A stretch of 64,000 nt of DNA, from positions 23,185,193-23,249,192 of the forward strand of contig JASXTE010000008.1 of the NCBI GenBank assembly GCA_030280995.1, read 5' to 3'. How positions within the stretch are numbered: the first letter of the stretch is position 1; each line of letters begins with the position of its first letter. Below, piece after piece: positions 1 through 11,395 of this stretch. A model generated the notes under the pieces. That model saw nothing but the letters and a program-made list of their open reading frames with translations. It did no database searches and was not told the DNA's origin. Made by a program: the position numbers and the translations under genes. This stretch comes from Hemileia vastatrix (taxonomy: Eukaryota > Basidiomycota > Pucciniomycetes > Pucciniales > Zaghouaniaceae).

Positions 1-181
1 ACAAAAAAAACAAAAGAAAACAATCAACTTCCTCTAGCAAAAGCGCGAGCACCGCTTTCCAATCTACAACTCCCCCAACTAATCCCTCCGCAACTACTGC
101 CCCAGATTTACCCCCTCCTCTCCTATCCTCCTCTATCTACCTCTACACCCTAGCTTCCCTCGTGACCCACCTCCTCACTCC

Positions 182-1676
182 ATGCATTTGAGCCACAGCA
201 AAGGTTTGCATATGCAACGGCCGAGACACCATTGTACGCATGCCTCAACGTCACCTCTTGCAGGAACCAACACTGCACAGAGCTCTTATTTGGAATCGTC
301 ATTTATTGACAATTCATTTCTTTCTGATAATGATAATGCCCCACTTGAAACTTACAAAGGCAAAGAATGTGCAGAGGTGATAGATGAAATTATTCAAAGA
401 GCTAATAAAATGTCAAAATTGAAAAACAATGGCTCTAACTGGCAGACTTGGGTTAAAAAAATCAACATCTTTTTAGCACACCGTGTACGTTCCACAAAAT
501 ATATATCAGATTCTAATGCAATAAAAGACAGTACAACAAAATTTGAAGAAGTAATGAGTTGGCTTACCATTTATAACACCATTGACAAAAAACTTCAGGG
601 ACTCATTTACATTGGAATTACAAGCTATAAAGCATTTTAAATTCTCAGCTCCATGTTTGATAAGGCCTCTCACACTGCTCACATGGCTCTATTTAATGAT
701 CTTCTGAATATTAAAACCTCCCCTTTCACTAATGTCATGGATCATGGAGAAAAATTTAAGTCACTTTTAGAGGCAGTTCAATGATCAGGTTTTACTTTTG
801 GTTTCGATGAAATGGCGGCAATTTTCACCCAACTCTTATTACCATCATCAGCTAATCATCTTTCCACTGAAGCAAATTGTCATTTTGAATTGCAAAAAGA
901 CATCTCTCAACCTTCCTTTGATGAGATGATGAATTTTCTTCAAAATTCTTTTATCAATTCATCTCAATCTTCCTCAAATGCCCCTACCCTTTCCACTACT
1001 TTTGAACTTACAACTGAACCTGAGTCTGTTTCATCTTTGGCTTTAAAAAAAGGCCGCATGGACTTTTACTGCCCTGGAAATAGAAAACCTGAATATTCCT
1101 GTTTTTACTGCAAATCCTCTGAACACTTCCAGAACACTTGTCCATATGATCCCAACAGTAAAAGTTTTAATGTAGCGGTTTGGGGACAACTTGAAGCTTT
1201 TTCTTGTGACAACAAGGACTCTATGAGCCTTGTCTGAAAGGTACTGAACAATAGGAAAGGAAAACAACCAGCTCAAACTTCATCAAAACCCTGTTTAAAC
1301 GAAATCAGCTGCAAAGCGCTAGATGTATTCACTACTGCTTTGAAAGAAATGGATTTTGGTACTGATAGCTGGACTGAAGAGCAAGACGGTAAAGATTGTC
1401 AAGGCGTTTTTGATTTTGGTGCCACACATCATGTCACTGGTGATGTACGTCTTCTTTCTGACTTCAGAACTTTGGATACTCCTATTCCAGTCAAAACTGC
1501 AACTGACTCTGGTGCTGCTTTCATTACTGGTCAATGGAAACATGTTCATTAAAGGATGTGATGGAGAATTAGCTACTATCAAAGGTGTTTTCTATTGTGA
1601 TAGGGAAAAATCCACTCTTATTTCTCCTTTTGATCTTCTAGATAATGGCATTTCTCTTTCTTTAAATTAAAATCAT
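182..1676 (+). pseudogene. Copia-A gag and protease, degenerate
   Basis: The translation contains the copia gag block NNGSNWQTW (about 427-453) followed by a helical gag region. The reading frame is broken by TAA near 638 and TGA near 782, and restarts around 812. A CCHC-type zinc knuckle is visible near 1100-1145 (CFYCKSSEHFQNTC: C-X2-C-X4-H-X4-C). A protease motif with DFGATHHVTGD at about 1412-1444 follows, with F where copia proteases usually have S or T in the D(S/T)G triad. The closest relative in the window is the gag at 17775-19172, which is open throughout the corresponding region. The frame ends just before the TIR-1 insertion. Non-functional copy. Confidence 0.82.
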
Positions 1677-1679
1677 GAT

Positions 1680-1726
1680 CACCAGGTCAAAAGTTAGACG
1701 ACTTGCAGTCAAGTGGTTTTTCAGGT
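1680..1726 (+). repeat. Left terminal inverted repeat of TIR-1
   Basis: Begins CACCAGGTCAAAAG. It matches the reverse complement of 13357-13403, with the first 26 bases identical, then one mismatch, then a further 12 identical bases. Confidence 0.88.
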
Positions 1727-1917
1727 ATCTTAAAGTAACATCAGAAGTAACCTTTGAATGAATTTCAGTGCTTAAATTACTTACAAGACAGACCAAAACT
1801 CTGAGTGTCTCTGTACCAAATAGAAAATTAGAGAAAGTTTATTGCACTGCTTATTGTTAAAACGTTCTATCTTATTTGATCTTGAGTGGCTTCCGAAAAT
1901 TGTGTCTCAGTGTTACA

Positions 1918-2112
1918 TTACCTTTTTTTTCCTGGAAATAAGTCATCCATGATAACTACTCTTGCACCATTTATTCCAGGCCCATGAAATAACTTGTCAT
2001 AATTTTCTTTCTGTAGGTTAGCATTGTAGACTTTACCAGAACAAGCATCAATGAAAGCACATTGCAAAGTCTCATACCCTTTTTTTGTTAGGTAAATGTG
2101 GGTTAATTTCAC
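1918..2112 (-). CDS. Short unidentified reading frame near the left end of TIR-1
   Basis: A 64-codon frame starts at ATG 2110-2112 and ends at TAA. Its composition is protein-like (segments ETLQCAFIDACSGKVYNA and GPGINGARVVIMDDLFPGKK) rather than low complexity. I do not recognise the family. It lies 0.2 kb inside the left TIR and is probably a terminal exon or remnant of a transposon-encoded protein. A spliced upstream exon toward 2300 could not be established. Confidence 0.35.
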   Translation of the reverse strand: MKLTHIYLTKKGYETLQCAFIDACSGKVYNANLQKENYDKLFHGPGINGARVVIMDDLFPGKKR

Positions 2113-2793
2113 TCATTGAAAATTTTTTACATGAACTCATATAATATCCTTAATTTTACCATATTTGAAAAGTGAAATCTCACAGACAATGTGAAATTTT
2201 TAAAATGACTTGGTGAATTTGTGATTCTAGAAGAGTTGAAATCACAAATTAAAAATTGACTTATACTTTCAAGTTTTTTTTAAAAAATATAAACAAAATA
2301 ATGCACTTACTTAGATTACACTCAAACCTGTAATTTATAAAGTTTCATAATAGCTTTTGGAATTTACTGCACCATTTTAAAAAATAATTTAGATGATTTT
2401 ATCAGGTGAGGTTTTTCCCTATGTTGATAAAATAAGAGGTTGTAAAAAATATAACAGAGCAGATAAAGGTATAATTAGTTGAGAAAATATAATACTTTAA
2501 CCAAAAATTAATAGTGAATCAAACCCCTTATAGTACTAAATTTGATTTTATTTCTACTATATAATAAGTTTTTTTTTAGCTTAGAGGTAATTTTAGAAAC
2601 TTAAGGAAAATAAATATAGAGTATATAAAAGGGATTACATGCATCCTCTATGCTATGATGAAAAATAAGGATATATATTAGGGGGTGTCAGTTCTGGCAA
2701 ATCCGCACTTGACTTAAGTGCGGATTTCAAACCAAATCAGCACTTACAAATCAGCACTTAAATTTTGCAAAAAAGTCACTTATTTCAAAAAAG

Positions 2794-3115
2794 GGTGTCA
2801 GTTATGACCTCAAATCAGCACTTTTTTCCCATTTTTTTCACAACCACATTTTGGCCACAAAACATCCCTTCCTTTCTTACCCCATCCCTGTCACATGTGA
2901 CACACTGACCTTCCTCGCTACCTACCCATCAATCCTCGGCACACACCCCTTCCTGACATTTTCAATATTTTGACCAGGCATGTTTACATTCTTTTTTACT
3001 TATTTCTTCTACTTCTTAATCTTTTTTCTATGGGTGTCAGTTCTGACCTCAAATCAGCACTTTTTTCATGATTTTTTTTTTCAAAACCACATGTTGGCCA
3101 CATCATCCCTTTCTT
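2794..3115 (+). repeat. Subterminal direct repeats echoing the Harb-1 end
   Basis: Two similar blocks at about 2794-2870 and 3030-3115 each begin GGGTGTCAGTT, continue GACCTCAAATCAGCACTTTT, and later share a stretch on CCACA..TTGGCCACA followed by CATCCCTT. Both resemble the TIR, so they are internal duplications of the element end or remains of nested ends. Confidence 0.55.
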
Positions 3116-3953
3116 TCCCATACCATTTTGTACTCTCCAAATTTCCTCTTTGTGTACTTCATTCACTTGGGTTGGTATTTTGGTTTGTTGCATATTCATT
3201 TTTTTTGGAATTTACGGTGAATTTTTTTTTTTTGGATGGCTCATTGGTTTTCTTTCACCAGCTCAACATGAAATCGCATATTTTCTGAAATCGCATATTT
3301 TGTCAGTGATTTTTTTGTTCATTCATCCCTCATATCCTTTTCCTATTCTTCTCCAACATCCCTCAAACAATTTGGTTTCATTCATTTTGTCATCTCATCT
3401 CTCCAGGTAAGTCACTTTATTCTTTTTTTTTGATTTTTTGATTACTAATTATAATTTTTTTTGTTTTTTTTCTGTTTATTTTATTTTTTTTATCTAAATT
3501 TTTTTTGTAAGTGGTTATTTTGGATTTCAATGGTATAATTAACCTTTTTTTTCTCTCCCTCTTTACTTTCTTTTTTAGCTCCATCACCCTACTCTTCATC
3601 CCTCCTTGGCATGGTCATTATCCCCCCTTTCCCTTATTTCACTTTTTTTTGGCTCCATTTCATTGAAACACATACATTGCACATTCTTTATGCATTTCAC
3701 TTACTCCATATTCAATTTCCCCACAATTCCAACATCAATCTTTCTCACTCTATTTTTCCTACTTTTCAATCAAGGTAAGTTTCATCTCCTTTTTTTCATG
3801 CCTATATGATATCTCATTCCTTTTATGAAAAGTTCATACTTAAATATATTTATGACTCTTATCTGGATAACAGTGAACTTATAAAACTCCTTTTGATCCC
3901 ATCTTCATTACCACTTTTCAAGTTTTTGTAAAATTTTGAAAATCAGACTCGGA

Positions 3954-4270
3954 ATTAGGGTTAGGTTTATTCAAATCTAATTTTCTTTTTACTGAAGATT
4001 CTCCTGAAGGCTACCTTTCATTTCCCACAAACAGATTTGAATTTGATTCAGTGGTTGCTGAGATATTGACCGTTAAAGTTGAGCCTTTTTTTTCCCAATT
4101 TAAATTTTTATTTCATTTTTTTATGTAACAAATTAGGGTTAGGTTTATTTAAATCACATGTCCTTTAACTGAAGATTCTACTAAAGCATATCTTTCATTT
4201 CCCACAAACAGGTTTGAATTAGGTTCAGTGGTTGCTGAGATTTTGACCTTTGAAGTTGAGCCTTTTTTCC
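3954..4270 (+). repeat. Two-copy direct repeat of about 140 bp
   Basis: Blocks at about 3954-4096 and 4132-4270 share TTAGGGTTAGGTTTATT, GAAGATTCT, CTTTCATTTCCCACAAACAG and GGTTGCTGAGAT. No reading frame is conserved. They lie just upstream of the TET-like relic. Confidence 0.6.
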
Positions 4271-4382
4271 AAATTTCACTTGTCTTATTTCACATTTTTA
4301 TATTGCATATTTAGAGTATAAGGATTCTGAAACTCTTATATGATTATTATCTAGGAATTTCAATTATATAGGCATATATTCG

Positions 4383-5000
4383 TTGCTCAAGAATATCACT
4401 AAAGCTCAAAAAGATGAAGATTTTTGCTTATGGGACACTCTACCTTCCTTTAACTCTTTCCTTGCTCTTCGACTCAAAAAGCACTGTAATAAAGCATTTG
4501 AAAAAAATCATGAACTTGCAACCAAATTTGGAATACCAAATTGGTGTGACTCCGAATGGGAAGATATCAGCCACGAATATCTTTTATTTTCTAATGTTAT
4601 TATCACTCATTCTGGATTTCACAATAAAATTCACACCGATACCAAGGACACCAATTTTCTTAGTTTTGGTATATTCTCATATATCAAACCGATTACTGGC
4701 CAACCAATACAATCTCCAGCTAAAATCAAATGACATGGTTTATATTTTCCAGACCACCGGTGCATCATTGATTTTGGTTTGGGAAATGGTATCATCGAAA
4801 CTATTTGGAATTCTTCTAAGGATAATCATCAAACGACCAAAGCTCCTCCTGGTTTGGAATCCTGTCAAGATTTAACACATTTTGGTTGCTCATTTCAAAT
4901 CAGTCATAAGTTGATTCAAAGAATCAATAAGGTAATGAAAGAAGGTAAAGTTAATCGATTTAAAAAAACTTTATTTAGATCCAAAAAGTATGGGGATTAG
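4383..5000 (+). pseudogene. TET/JBP-like 2OG-Fe(II) oxygenase relic
   Basis: One frame runs across 4383-5000 with a single internal TGA at 4731-4733. It contains GFHNKIHTDTKD (about 4615-4650), where HTD matches the HxD iron-binding pair of 2-oxoglutarate dioxygenases. It continues with SFGIFSYIKPITGQP, then a C-terminal block with RCIIDFG and GIIETIWNSS followed by DNHQTT, and then GCSFQISHKLIQR. This order resembles fungal Tet-like oxygenases, which in characterised relatives oxidise 5-methylcytosine or thymine and are known from basidiomycete transposons of the KDZ class. The N-terminal part is missing or spliced. Recognition is by motif only, and the copy is dead. Confidence 0.62.
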
Positions 5001-5302
5001 AGTTGTCATCGAAAATTTTATATTTTTTCGTAAATTTTTAATAAATATTTTTTATGTATCAATTTCCTCAACTAAAGTAATGGGCCCACGACCTTGTGTT
5101 GTATAAATGGTAATCATGATAACATTTATTTGTTTCATGGGGTTCCTCTAGCCTATACCTGTGGAAAGTCCCAAACTTTTGTTTCTAGATTTGATCTGCA
5201 TTTTGGCTTAAGGGATTTTCATTACTTTAAACTAGGGAAATTGATATATATTAGATATTTATTTAATAATTTACGTAATTATATTAAATTTAGATGACTT
5301 CC

Positions 5303-5440
5303 ACCACTTACTTCAATAAAATGCAGGGGGGCTATTGCCAAATTTTCAAATCTGACATGTGAAATTGATGACTTAGAAAAATTTTGGTGATATCCACCCC
5401 TTGCTTCAATAAAATGCAGGGGAGAGTATTGCCAATTTTT
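5303..5440 (+). repeat. Tandem pair of about 90-bp units
   Basis: Units at about 5297-5343 and 5391-5437 share CTTCAATAAAATGCAGGGG and TATTGCCAA. They sit between the TET-like relic and the transposase remnant. No coding content seen. Confidence 0.55.
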
Positions 5441-5502
5441 TAAAACAGATATAGAATTTTTTTTGACTTGTAAATATTTTGGTGAAAATTTTTGACGAGA
5501 AT

Positions 5503-6177
5503 GTGAAAGTAATTGTTTCCACCTTGAGCAGGTTTCTGGCTCAAAGGAATAGCAGTACCATCAACAAAACCAATACGTCCTGGGAAGCCCTCTGCTTGCA
5601 TAACCTGAAATGATTCAAGTCGCTCTTCTTTTGTTGGCCAGGTGAGAAGTTGAGATTACAAGGAGTTGATGGCAGTGATAAATTGTTTGGTATAAGTGTT
5701 AACTGAACCATACCCTAAATCAAAGACATTTTCTAAACGTTTCACAGCGGCTCCATTACCATTTGAACCCAAATGACATAGTGTGATGGCCAATTGAATT
5801 GAAGGATGTTGTTGTTCTTTTTGAGAATTATTGTGAAATATGGGATGATCCTGAATAAGCTCAAGCAATTTAAGGAAACATTCCTGAGAAGTCCTGAACA
5901 GCTCTCTAAAACTGGGTGTAGATAGTTTAAGAAGAGTTTGGATGGTGTACTTGGGGGTATGAAGTACTTGAGGCTTTCTGGGAAGAAGGTAACGTTTCAT
6001 GGCCATTTTTGATAAAAAGACAAAATCTTCTTCTAGATCAGAATCAGAATCGCAATCAGAGTCCAAGAGCAGTTCAAGAGCCATGAAAGTCATTGCTTTA
6101 TGTAATTTATCACGATTTGAAAGTGAGGAAGGCATAACTCTTATATGATATGATAAGAAGATGTAAGTGATGTACAA
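5503..6177 (-). pseudogene. Harbinger-type transposase, truncated
   Basis: The minus-strand frame from ATG 6177 (or the internal Met near 6135) has an acidic N-terminus (DSDCDSDSDLEEDF). A helical region follows (FRELFRTSQECFLKLLEL) and then QLAITLCHLGSNGNGAA, typical of the region before the catalytic core of DDE_Tnp_4/Harbinger proteins. After one TAA (5656-5658) the same frame continues with LLTWPTKEER and GFPGRIGFVDGTAIPLSQKP, which is the first catalytic-Asp block. Homology stops at about 5515, so the rest of the DDE core is absent. The gene reads inward from the right TIR at 6420. Non-autonomous remnant. Confidence 0.78.
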
Positions 6178-6425
6178 TGTTTTGAGTTATGAAGTGTTAT
6201 GCTGCGGAGTGCTGCGTATGAATGGGATGATGCTGACAAATCAGTGAAATGGAACTTGATGGTGAAATCAGCACTTTTGGTTGAGAAAGTGCGGATTTGA
6301 GTGAAATAAGTGACTTATTTCATTTTGAAATCCACCAGTATTGGGGCTAGTGTGTTTTGGAAATCTGCACTTATTTAAGTGCTGATTTGTAAGTGCTGAT
6401 TTGCCAGAACTGACACCCCCTATTA

Positions 6426-7119
6426 GAATCTTTTTTTGCCAGACACAGTATTGCTTCAGTTAGTATAAATAAATCAGAAAATTTATTTTCTGTAACATTT
6501 TAATCTTTTCTTATTTCAAACTGGCTTGACTTTTACAACAGTAAAATTTAATAACAGTTGCTAAATCTTCCAACTTGACCTTTGTCTCAGTATCAAAAAG
6601 GGACTTCTCCACCACAGACAAATAATTATAGTTTGCTTAGTATAAAAAGGCTATTGGAAGCTCCCCAAGAAACACTTCTTCAAAAATATCATCTATAGGA
6701 AATCATCTGGGGCCTGAAACATGCTGAACACCTATTACTAGAAGTTGACTGAACTTGAAATTTCAAAAAAAACTTTTCCTGATAGCTTCCCCAGAGGTTT
6801 GAGATTTATAATTTGAACAGGATTTAGAAATAAACACTCTGTCAAGTCCATTTGAAAATCAAACCATAAAATCAATTAGCTATGAAATTGAAAGCTAGAA
6901 TCTACTCTCATCTTGTATTTCCTCAGTATCAGAGTGAATAAAGATATATTCAAATTATTCAGCCATTTCAGGGACAAAAATTGATGAAGCCATGTTAATT
7001 TTTCAATCAGGAAAGTATAAAGATGTGATTTTAATTTATAATAACTTATTTAAAGTAATAAAATCAAGATGCTTACCTGACTTCTTTTATAAATTTGAAC
7101 CTTCACTATGCTTGTTAGA
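6426..7119. other. AT-rich interior of TIR-1, no gene seen
   Basis: No reading frame with protein-like composition and no repeat structure was recognised here between Harb-1 and the palindrome array. Confidence 0.5.
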
Positions 7120-8300
7120 AACTTTCTTGATTTTTTACCTCTGTATGGTTTTAACCTTGAGGATATATTGCATACATGAGGCGACATGTCGCCTCATGTA
7201 TGCATGCAAGCCACTTGCTTTCTGTTTCACTTCTGCATGTTTTTGAGATCAAGGGTATATTGCATACATGAGGAGACATGTCGCCTCATGTATGCATGCA
7301 AGCAACTTGCTTGCTTTTTTACCTCTGTATGTTTTTGAACTTCAGGATATATTGCATACATGAGGCGAAATGTCGCCTCATGTATGCATGCAAGCAACTT
7401 TCTTTTTGTTTTACTTCTGCATGGTTTTAAACTTAATGATATATTGCATACATGAGCACTGATAAAAATAGTGCAATACATTTTTTAATCAGCACTCTTG
7501 TTATTGCATACATGAGGCGACATGTCTCCTCATGTATGCAATAACATTCTTTGAAATCCTTCATTTAGGTGAGCAATGCATTGGTGCATACCTACCATAC
7601 CAAAGAAAATACACATCAAGGAACCTTTTTACATGCATACATGTGGCGAAATGTCGCCTCATGTATGCAATTTTTTTTTTGAAGTTTAAATTATATAGGT
7701 AAGAAATGCACTTGTGCATGCCTACCATACCAAGTGAGTTCCCCAGAATGTGACTTGTTTACATGCATACATGAGGCGACATGTTGCCTCATGTATGCAT
7801 GTAAACAAGTTGCATGATGTGGATTTTCTTTGGTATGGTAGGCATTCACCAATGCATTTCTCACCTTAATGAAGAAGTTCAAAGAATTTTATTGCATATA
7901 TGAGGTGACATGTCACCTCATGTATGCAATAACAAGAGTGCTGATAAAAAAAATCTATTGCACTATTTTTATCAGTGCTCTTGTTATTGCATACATGAGG
8001 CGACATGTCGCCTCATGTATGCAATATATCCTTAAGTTTAAAACCATGCAGAAGTAAAAAAGCAAGCAAGTTGCTTGCATGCATACATGAGGCGACATGT
8101 CTCCTTATGTATGCAATAAACCCTTGATCTCAAAAACATGCAGAAGTGAAACAGAAAGCAAGTGGCTTGCATGCATACATGAGGCGACATGTCGCCTCAT
8201 GTATGCAATATATCCCCAAGGTTAAAACAATACAGAAGTCAAAAAGGAAGCAAGTATTTAACATGCATACATGAGGCGACATGTTGCCTCATGTATGCAT
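7120..8300. repeat. Long inverted repeat built from eleven 36-bp palindromes
   Basis: A self-complementary 36-mer with half-site TGCATACATGAGGCGACA occurs, perfect or nearly so, at 7169, 7261, 7353, 7504, 7634, 7764, 7893, 7988, 8080, 8172 and 8264. A broken half-copy lies at 7444. Spacing is 92 bp in the outer parts and about 130 bp in the centre. Spacer sequences on the left reappear in reverse complement on the right: the flank of 7169 matches that of 8172, 7261 matches 8080 and 7444 matches 7988. The whole block is thus one foldback with an axis near 7716. Short frames here merely translate the palindrome. Confidence 0.92.
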
Positions 8301-8344
8301 GTAGGCAACTTCCCTACCCCTTTCTCATATGACTTTCCACAAAG

Positions 8345-9076
8345 CATAAGATGAGGCAAATTGTTGCCTCATCCTTATGCAGCTGCAACATTTTCTGATG
8401 ACATGAGGAAATTCTTTGCCTCATGTAATTGGGATATGGTGTATATGTTGTATGTAGTTCTGTGTGCCAAGATAGAAAAATGATTTTATTTTGGATTTGA
8501 GTTTTTTTCTGAGCACATGTGGGGAAAAATGGGGCCATATGTCACCACAATTTTTCCAGCATTTCAGATTTAGTATGAAGTAAAATTATATCCAATATTT
8601 GAGGTAAAATATTACCTCTTGTATCATAAGAACCTTGTGTCAGTAAGTGTAAGTAATGCACTGAACTGGGCAATGTATTTACTAATGTAGCTAAAACGTT
8701 TAATTTTCTTCAAAGGCAGTGCATAGAGAAATATATTTCCAAATTCAGTTCTATTTCAGTTGAAAAATATCTACACTTTCTTTCTACAAATATTGCATCT
8801 CATTTAAATTTACAGTTCCCAAAATTTTGTCTCATCATTGTAATTGACAGATACTTATTTTAAATTGAGATTATACATCAGTTGAGTTATATAGTTATGT
8901 CTGCATGTCATAAAACACCATGTTGCCTCATTTTACCTATTTAAAAGGCATTAAATTTTCACTTTTCTTTAAATAGTAAGAAGCAAAATGTTTGCTTTTC
9001 ATTTCACTTAGTAGAGTAAGTAGAGTGGATGTGCAAATATCCAAATATGAGGTGACATGTTTTCTCATGTTGTGAT
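8345..9076. repeat. Decayed relatives of the palindrome
   Basis: Weaker inverted repeats of the form TGAGG..CCTCA are seen at about 8349-8378, 8401-8428, 8598-8625 and 9042-9070. They continue the array to the right with increasing mismatch, as if the array were eroding outward. Confidence 0.5.
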
Positions 9077-10915
9077 ATACCATTAGAATAATTTATTTGC
9101 CAATAAAATTGGGATCATATTTTGTAACTTTTATTTAGATATATTTCAGTTTATTTTCCATATACTAGCACTTTCTAGATTTATATTGAATAAATTTTGT
9201 CTTGTTTGTGAGATGTGGTGAATTAAAGCTAAACTTTTGTTGACAATTTCAGATGATTTATTTAAGTACATAAGTTTATGGAAAACTTCATAGTAAATGA
9301 TAAAAATAAGCTAAGTAAGAGTAGAAAATTTGAATGAACTAGGTGTCACTTGGAAATGCTTTTGTAAGTCACAGTGGCTGTCTGCATAGGGGCTGGGTGG
9401 TGCACCCCAGCGAACAACTCTACATCCCTTTTAGTTGCTGAAGTGGTTTTTAAGTATATACAGTTGAATATTTTTTTGTATTGTGTTATTTGTACAGGAA
9501 ATCAAATTTAATGGCTTGAAATCTGGTTTTAAATTTTGGAATGTTTTTGAGAAAAATACAGGGAATAATTATAATTTTGTATTTTGTATTAAAGATAGAT
9601 TATTTTATTAGATATACTTGTGCTATTCAATTTATTAATATTATTTTGACCATAAGCTGTTGAAGCTGTGCTGTGGCTTTTCAAAACCAAACATCTAAAA
9701 ATACAAAGCATGCGTGATATTGGATTTTATATATAAGTTAGCTGTGATCCACCATAATTTTAACTTATTTTTGTGAAAAGTTTCAAAACATGAATTAAAA
9801 ATTAAGGGCATAATTCAGGCTCCTTTTTTCCTGCATATTTATGGTCATACTACCTATCAGCAGCATGGAACTAGAATTTCTTATATTTCTGTGTCCATAA
9901 GCAGATTTCCTCATTCCAAAAGCTGGTTTTTCTCTTGTAACAGTGGAAGATTAAGTATTTTCTTGCATTATAATTTCTCAAAATCTATGGTTCAAATTTT
10001 GCAGAAATATTTTACTAATATTGTTGACTAGTGGAGCTCAAATTTTACATGAATAAACCATTCATCAATATTTAAAAATTTAAGTTGTTAATTTGGATAT
10101 CTTGTAACTTTAATATATTTGAAAAACTTATTTCAGTTAATATATCTTGCTGAAATATGTTCTGATAGTTTATCTTGACCTACAGTGTTCAACAAAGCTT
10201 TACTCACTATGAGAAATCCAGTGATAATTTAGATTATGTGACTTACTTGGAAATGAAATGCTTCTATTCTTGTAGAAATACTTTTTTCTTCATAAATTAT
10301 CCTCTTTACTTTTGAACTTTATTTCTTTCCAAGATGGAATAATCTTATAATTCCTTTCTCATTTGCATTGGATTTCTTCAATCTCACATATGTGAAATCA
10401 TATGCACCCCAGTTTTGATGGAGAAACCTGTTTCACTTTATCTCTCTCACAAAAAACACACTATCAGGGCTAGGGCACATTCACCTCATATTAGCATTGG
10501 TAAAATTTTCCATCTTATTTTAACATCTTTCATGACCTAAATGGCCCACCAGTCTAATAATTATTAGTTGATCTTGCTGGGGGTCTGCTTCCTGAGTAGG
10601 ATTCACCGTCTATATGGGTTGATGATACATTATTACCCCAAAAGGTTAACAATTATCCCCAAAAAATAAAAAAAATTGATTTCCTATCTTTCTCATTTCC
10701 TAGTCAATTTCTCCCAAGTACTTGAATCACTCTTCAGCATAGCTATTCTTCTGCCTGACTATAAACTATAAATTCATTTGTGCTGTGCTGTAAAAGATAT
10801 ATTCAATTAAAATAATTAACTATCTTCTCTCTCCCCTGACTCCTTATTTCTAAGCAGAGCTTATTATCCTATAAAAATTATCAATGATGAGGTTTTAGCA
10901 CAAAGGAAGGCAAAA
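9077..10915. other. AT-rich interior of TIR-1, no gene seen
   Basis: No long reading frame, tandem array or transposase block was recognised. Stops are dense in all frames. Confidence 0.5.
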
Positions 10916-11395
10916 AACAGGTCAATCAGCAACTTTGCATCTTACAAAAAAAATTAACTACAGAAAATCATGTGATAAAACTGGAAAAAAGATTATATTC
11001 TACCCACAACTTTCATATGAAGCTAAGGGAGAAGCAGTGGACAACAGGGAGTAATGGAACGGCTAAAGAGAATAGAGAGAAAAATATTTGGATATAATCG
11101 AAAAAAAACATACCTAAACACAGGTAAATCAGCAACTGTGAGCCTTACAACAACAAGTAACTACAACAAAGCATGTTCTAAAAATATAAGGAGCACAGTT
11201 ATGAGTTTCTGTGATTAGATTTAAAAGAATAAGTAGAGAATAAACATAAAATAAATGGAAAGAGTATGGAGAAAAACTCAATTCTCCCCACACAGTGAAA
11301 AAAACTGTTAGATGCAGCCAAGGGGGAAGCAGTGGATAGGGTGGAGCAATGGAAGGGATAAAGATAATAGAGAGAAAAATATTTGGATAGGTAAA
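10916..11395 (+). repeat. Imperfect direct repeats
   Basis: CAGGT(C/A)AATCAGCAACT followed by a TTACAA..AACTACA stretch occurs near 10918 and 11121. GGGAGAAGCAGTGGA and GGGGGAAGCAGTGGA blocks, each ending AGAGAGAAAAATATTTGGAT, occur at about 11016-11095 and 11318-11393. No coding role is visible. Confidence 0.55.

Larger units (their letters stand above)
2681..6420. mobile_element. Harb-1: 3.7 kb PIF/Harbinger-like element nested in TIR-1
   Basis: The left end GGGGGTGTCAGTTCTGGCAA (2681-2700) is matched in reverse complement by the right end (6401-6420). Both are flanked by TATTA (2676-2680 and 6421-6425). Subterminal sequence on each side repeats the word AATCAGCACTT. A Harbinger-type transposase remnant lies on the minus strand at the right side (5503-6177). 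A TET/JBP-like relic lies on the plus strand in the left half. PIF/Harbinger elements usually duplicate 3 bp (TWA); TATTA contains TTA, so the exact cut is ambiguous. A 0.2 kb end fragment of the same family occurs at 48896-49105. Confidence 0.8.

Noticed and set aside
2980..3809. Several Phe/Leu-rich open frames between 2980 and 3809
   Set aside because: They translate T-rich sequence, lack any domain and overlap in several phases.
3954..4150. TTAGGGTTAGG, telomere-like words
   Set aside because: Only about one and a half units occur, in each copy of a 140-bp direct repeat, with no array. Not an interstitial telomere.
5094..5297. 67-codon plus-strand frame after the TET-like relic
   Set aside because: It follows the relic in another phase and has no recognisable continuation of the oxygenase or another domain.
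7227..8057. Short open frames with words such as HEATCRLMYA on both strands
   Set aside because: They are translations of the 36-bp palindrome and appear on either strand for that reason; there is no protein signal.
7120..8300. Regularly spaced repeats that superficially resemble a CRISPR array
   Set aside because: The repeats are full palindromes with repeated, not unique, spacers. The spacers are mirrored around an axis, and the genome is eukaryotic.
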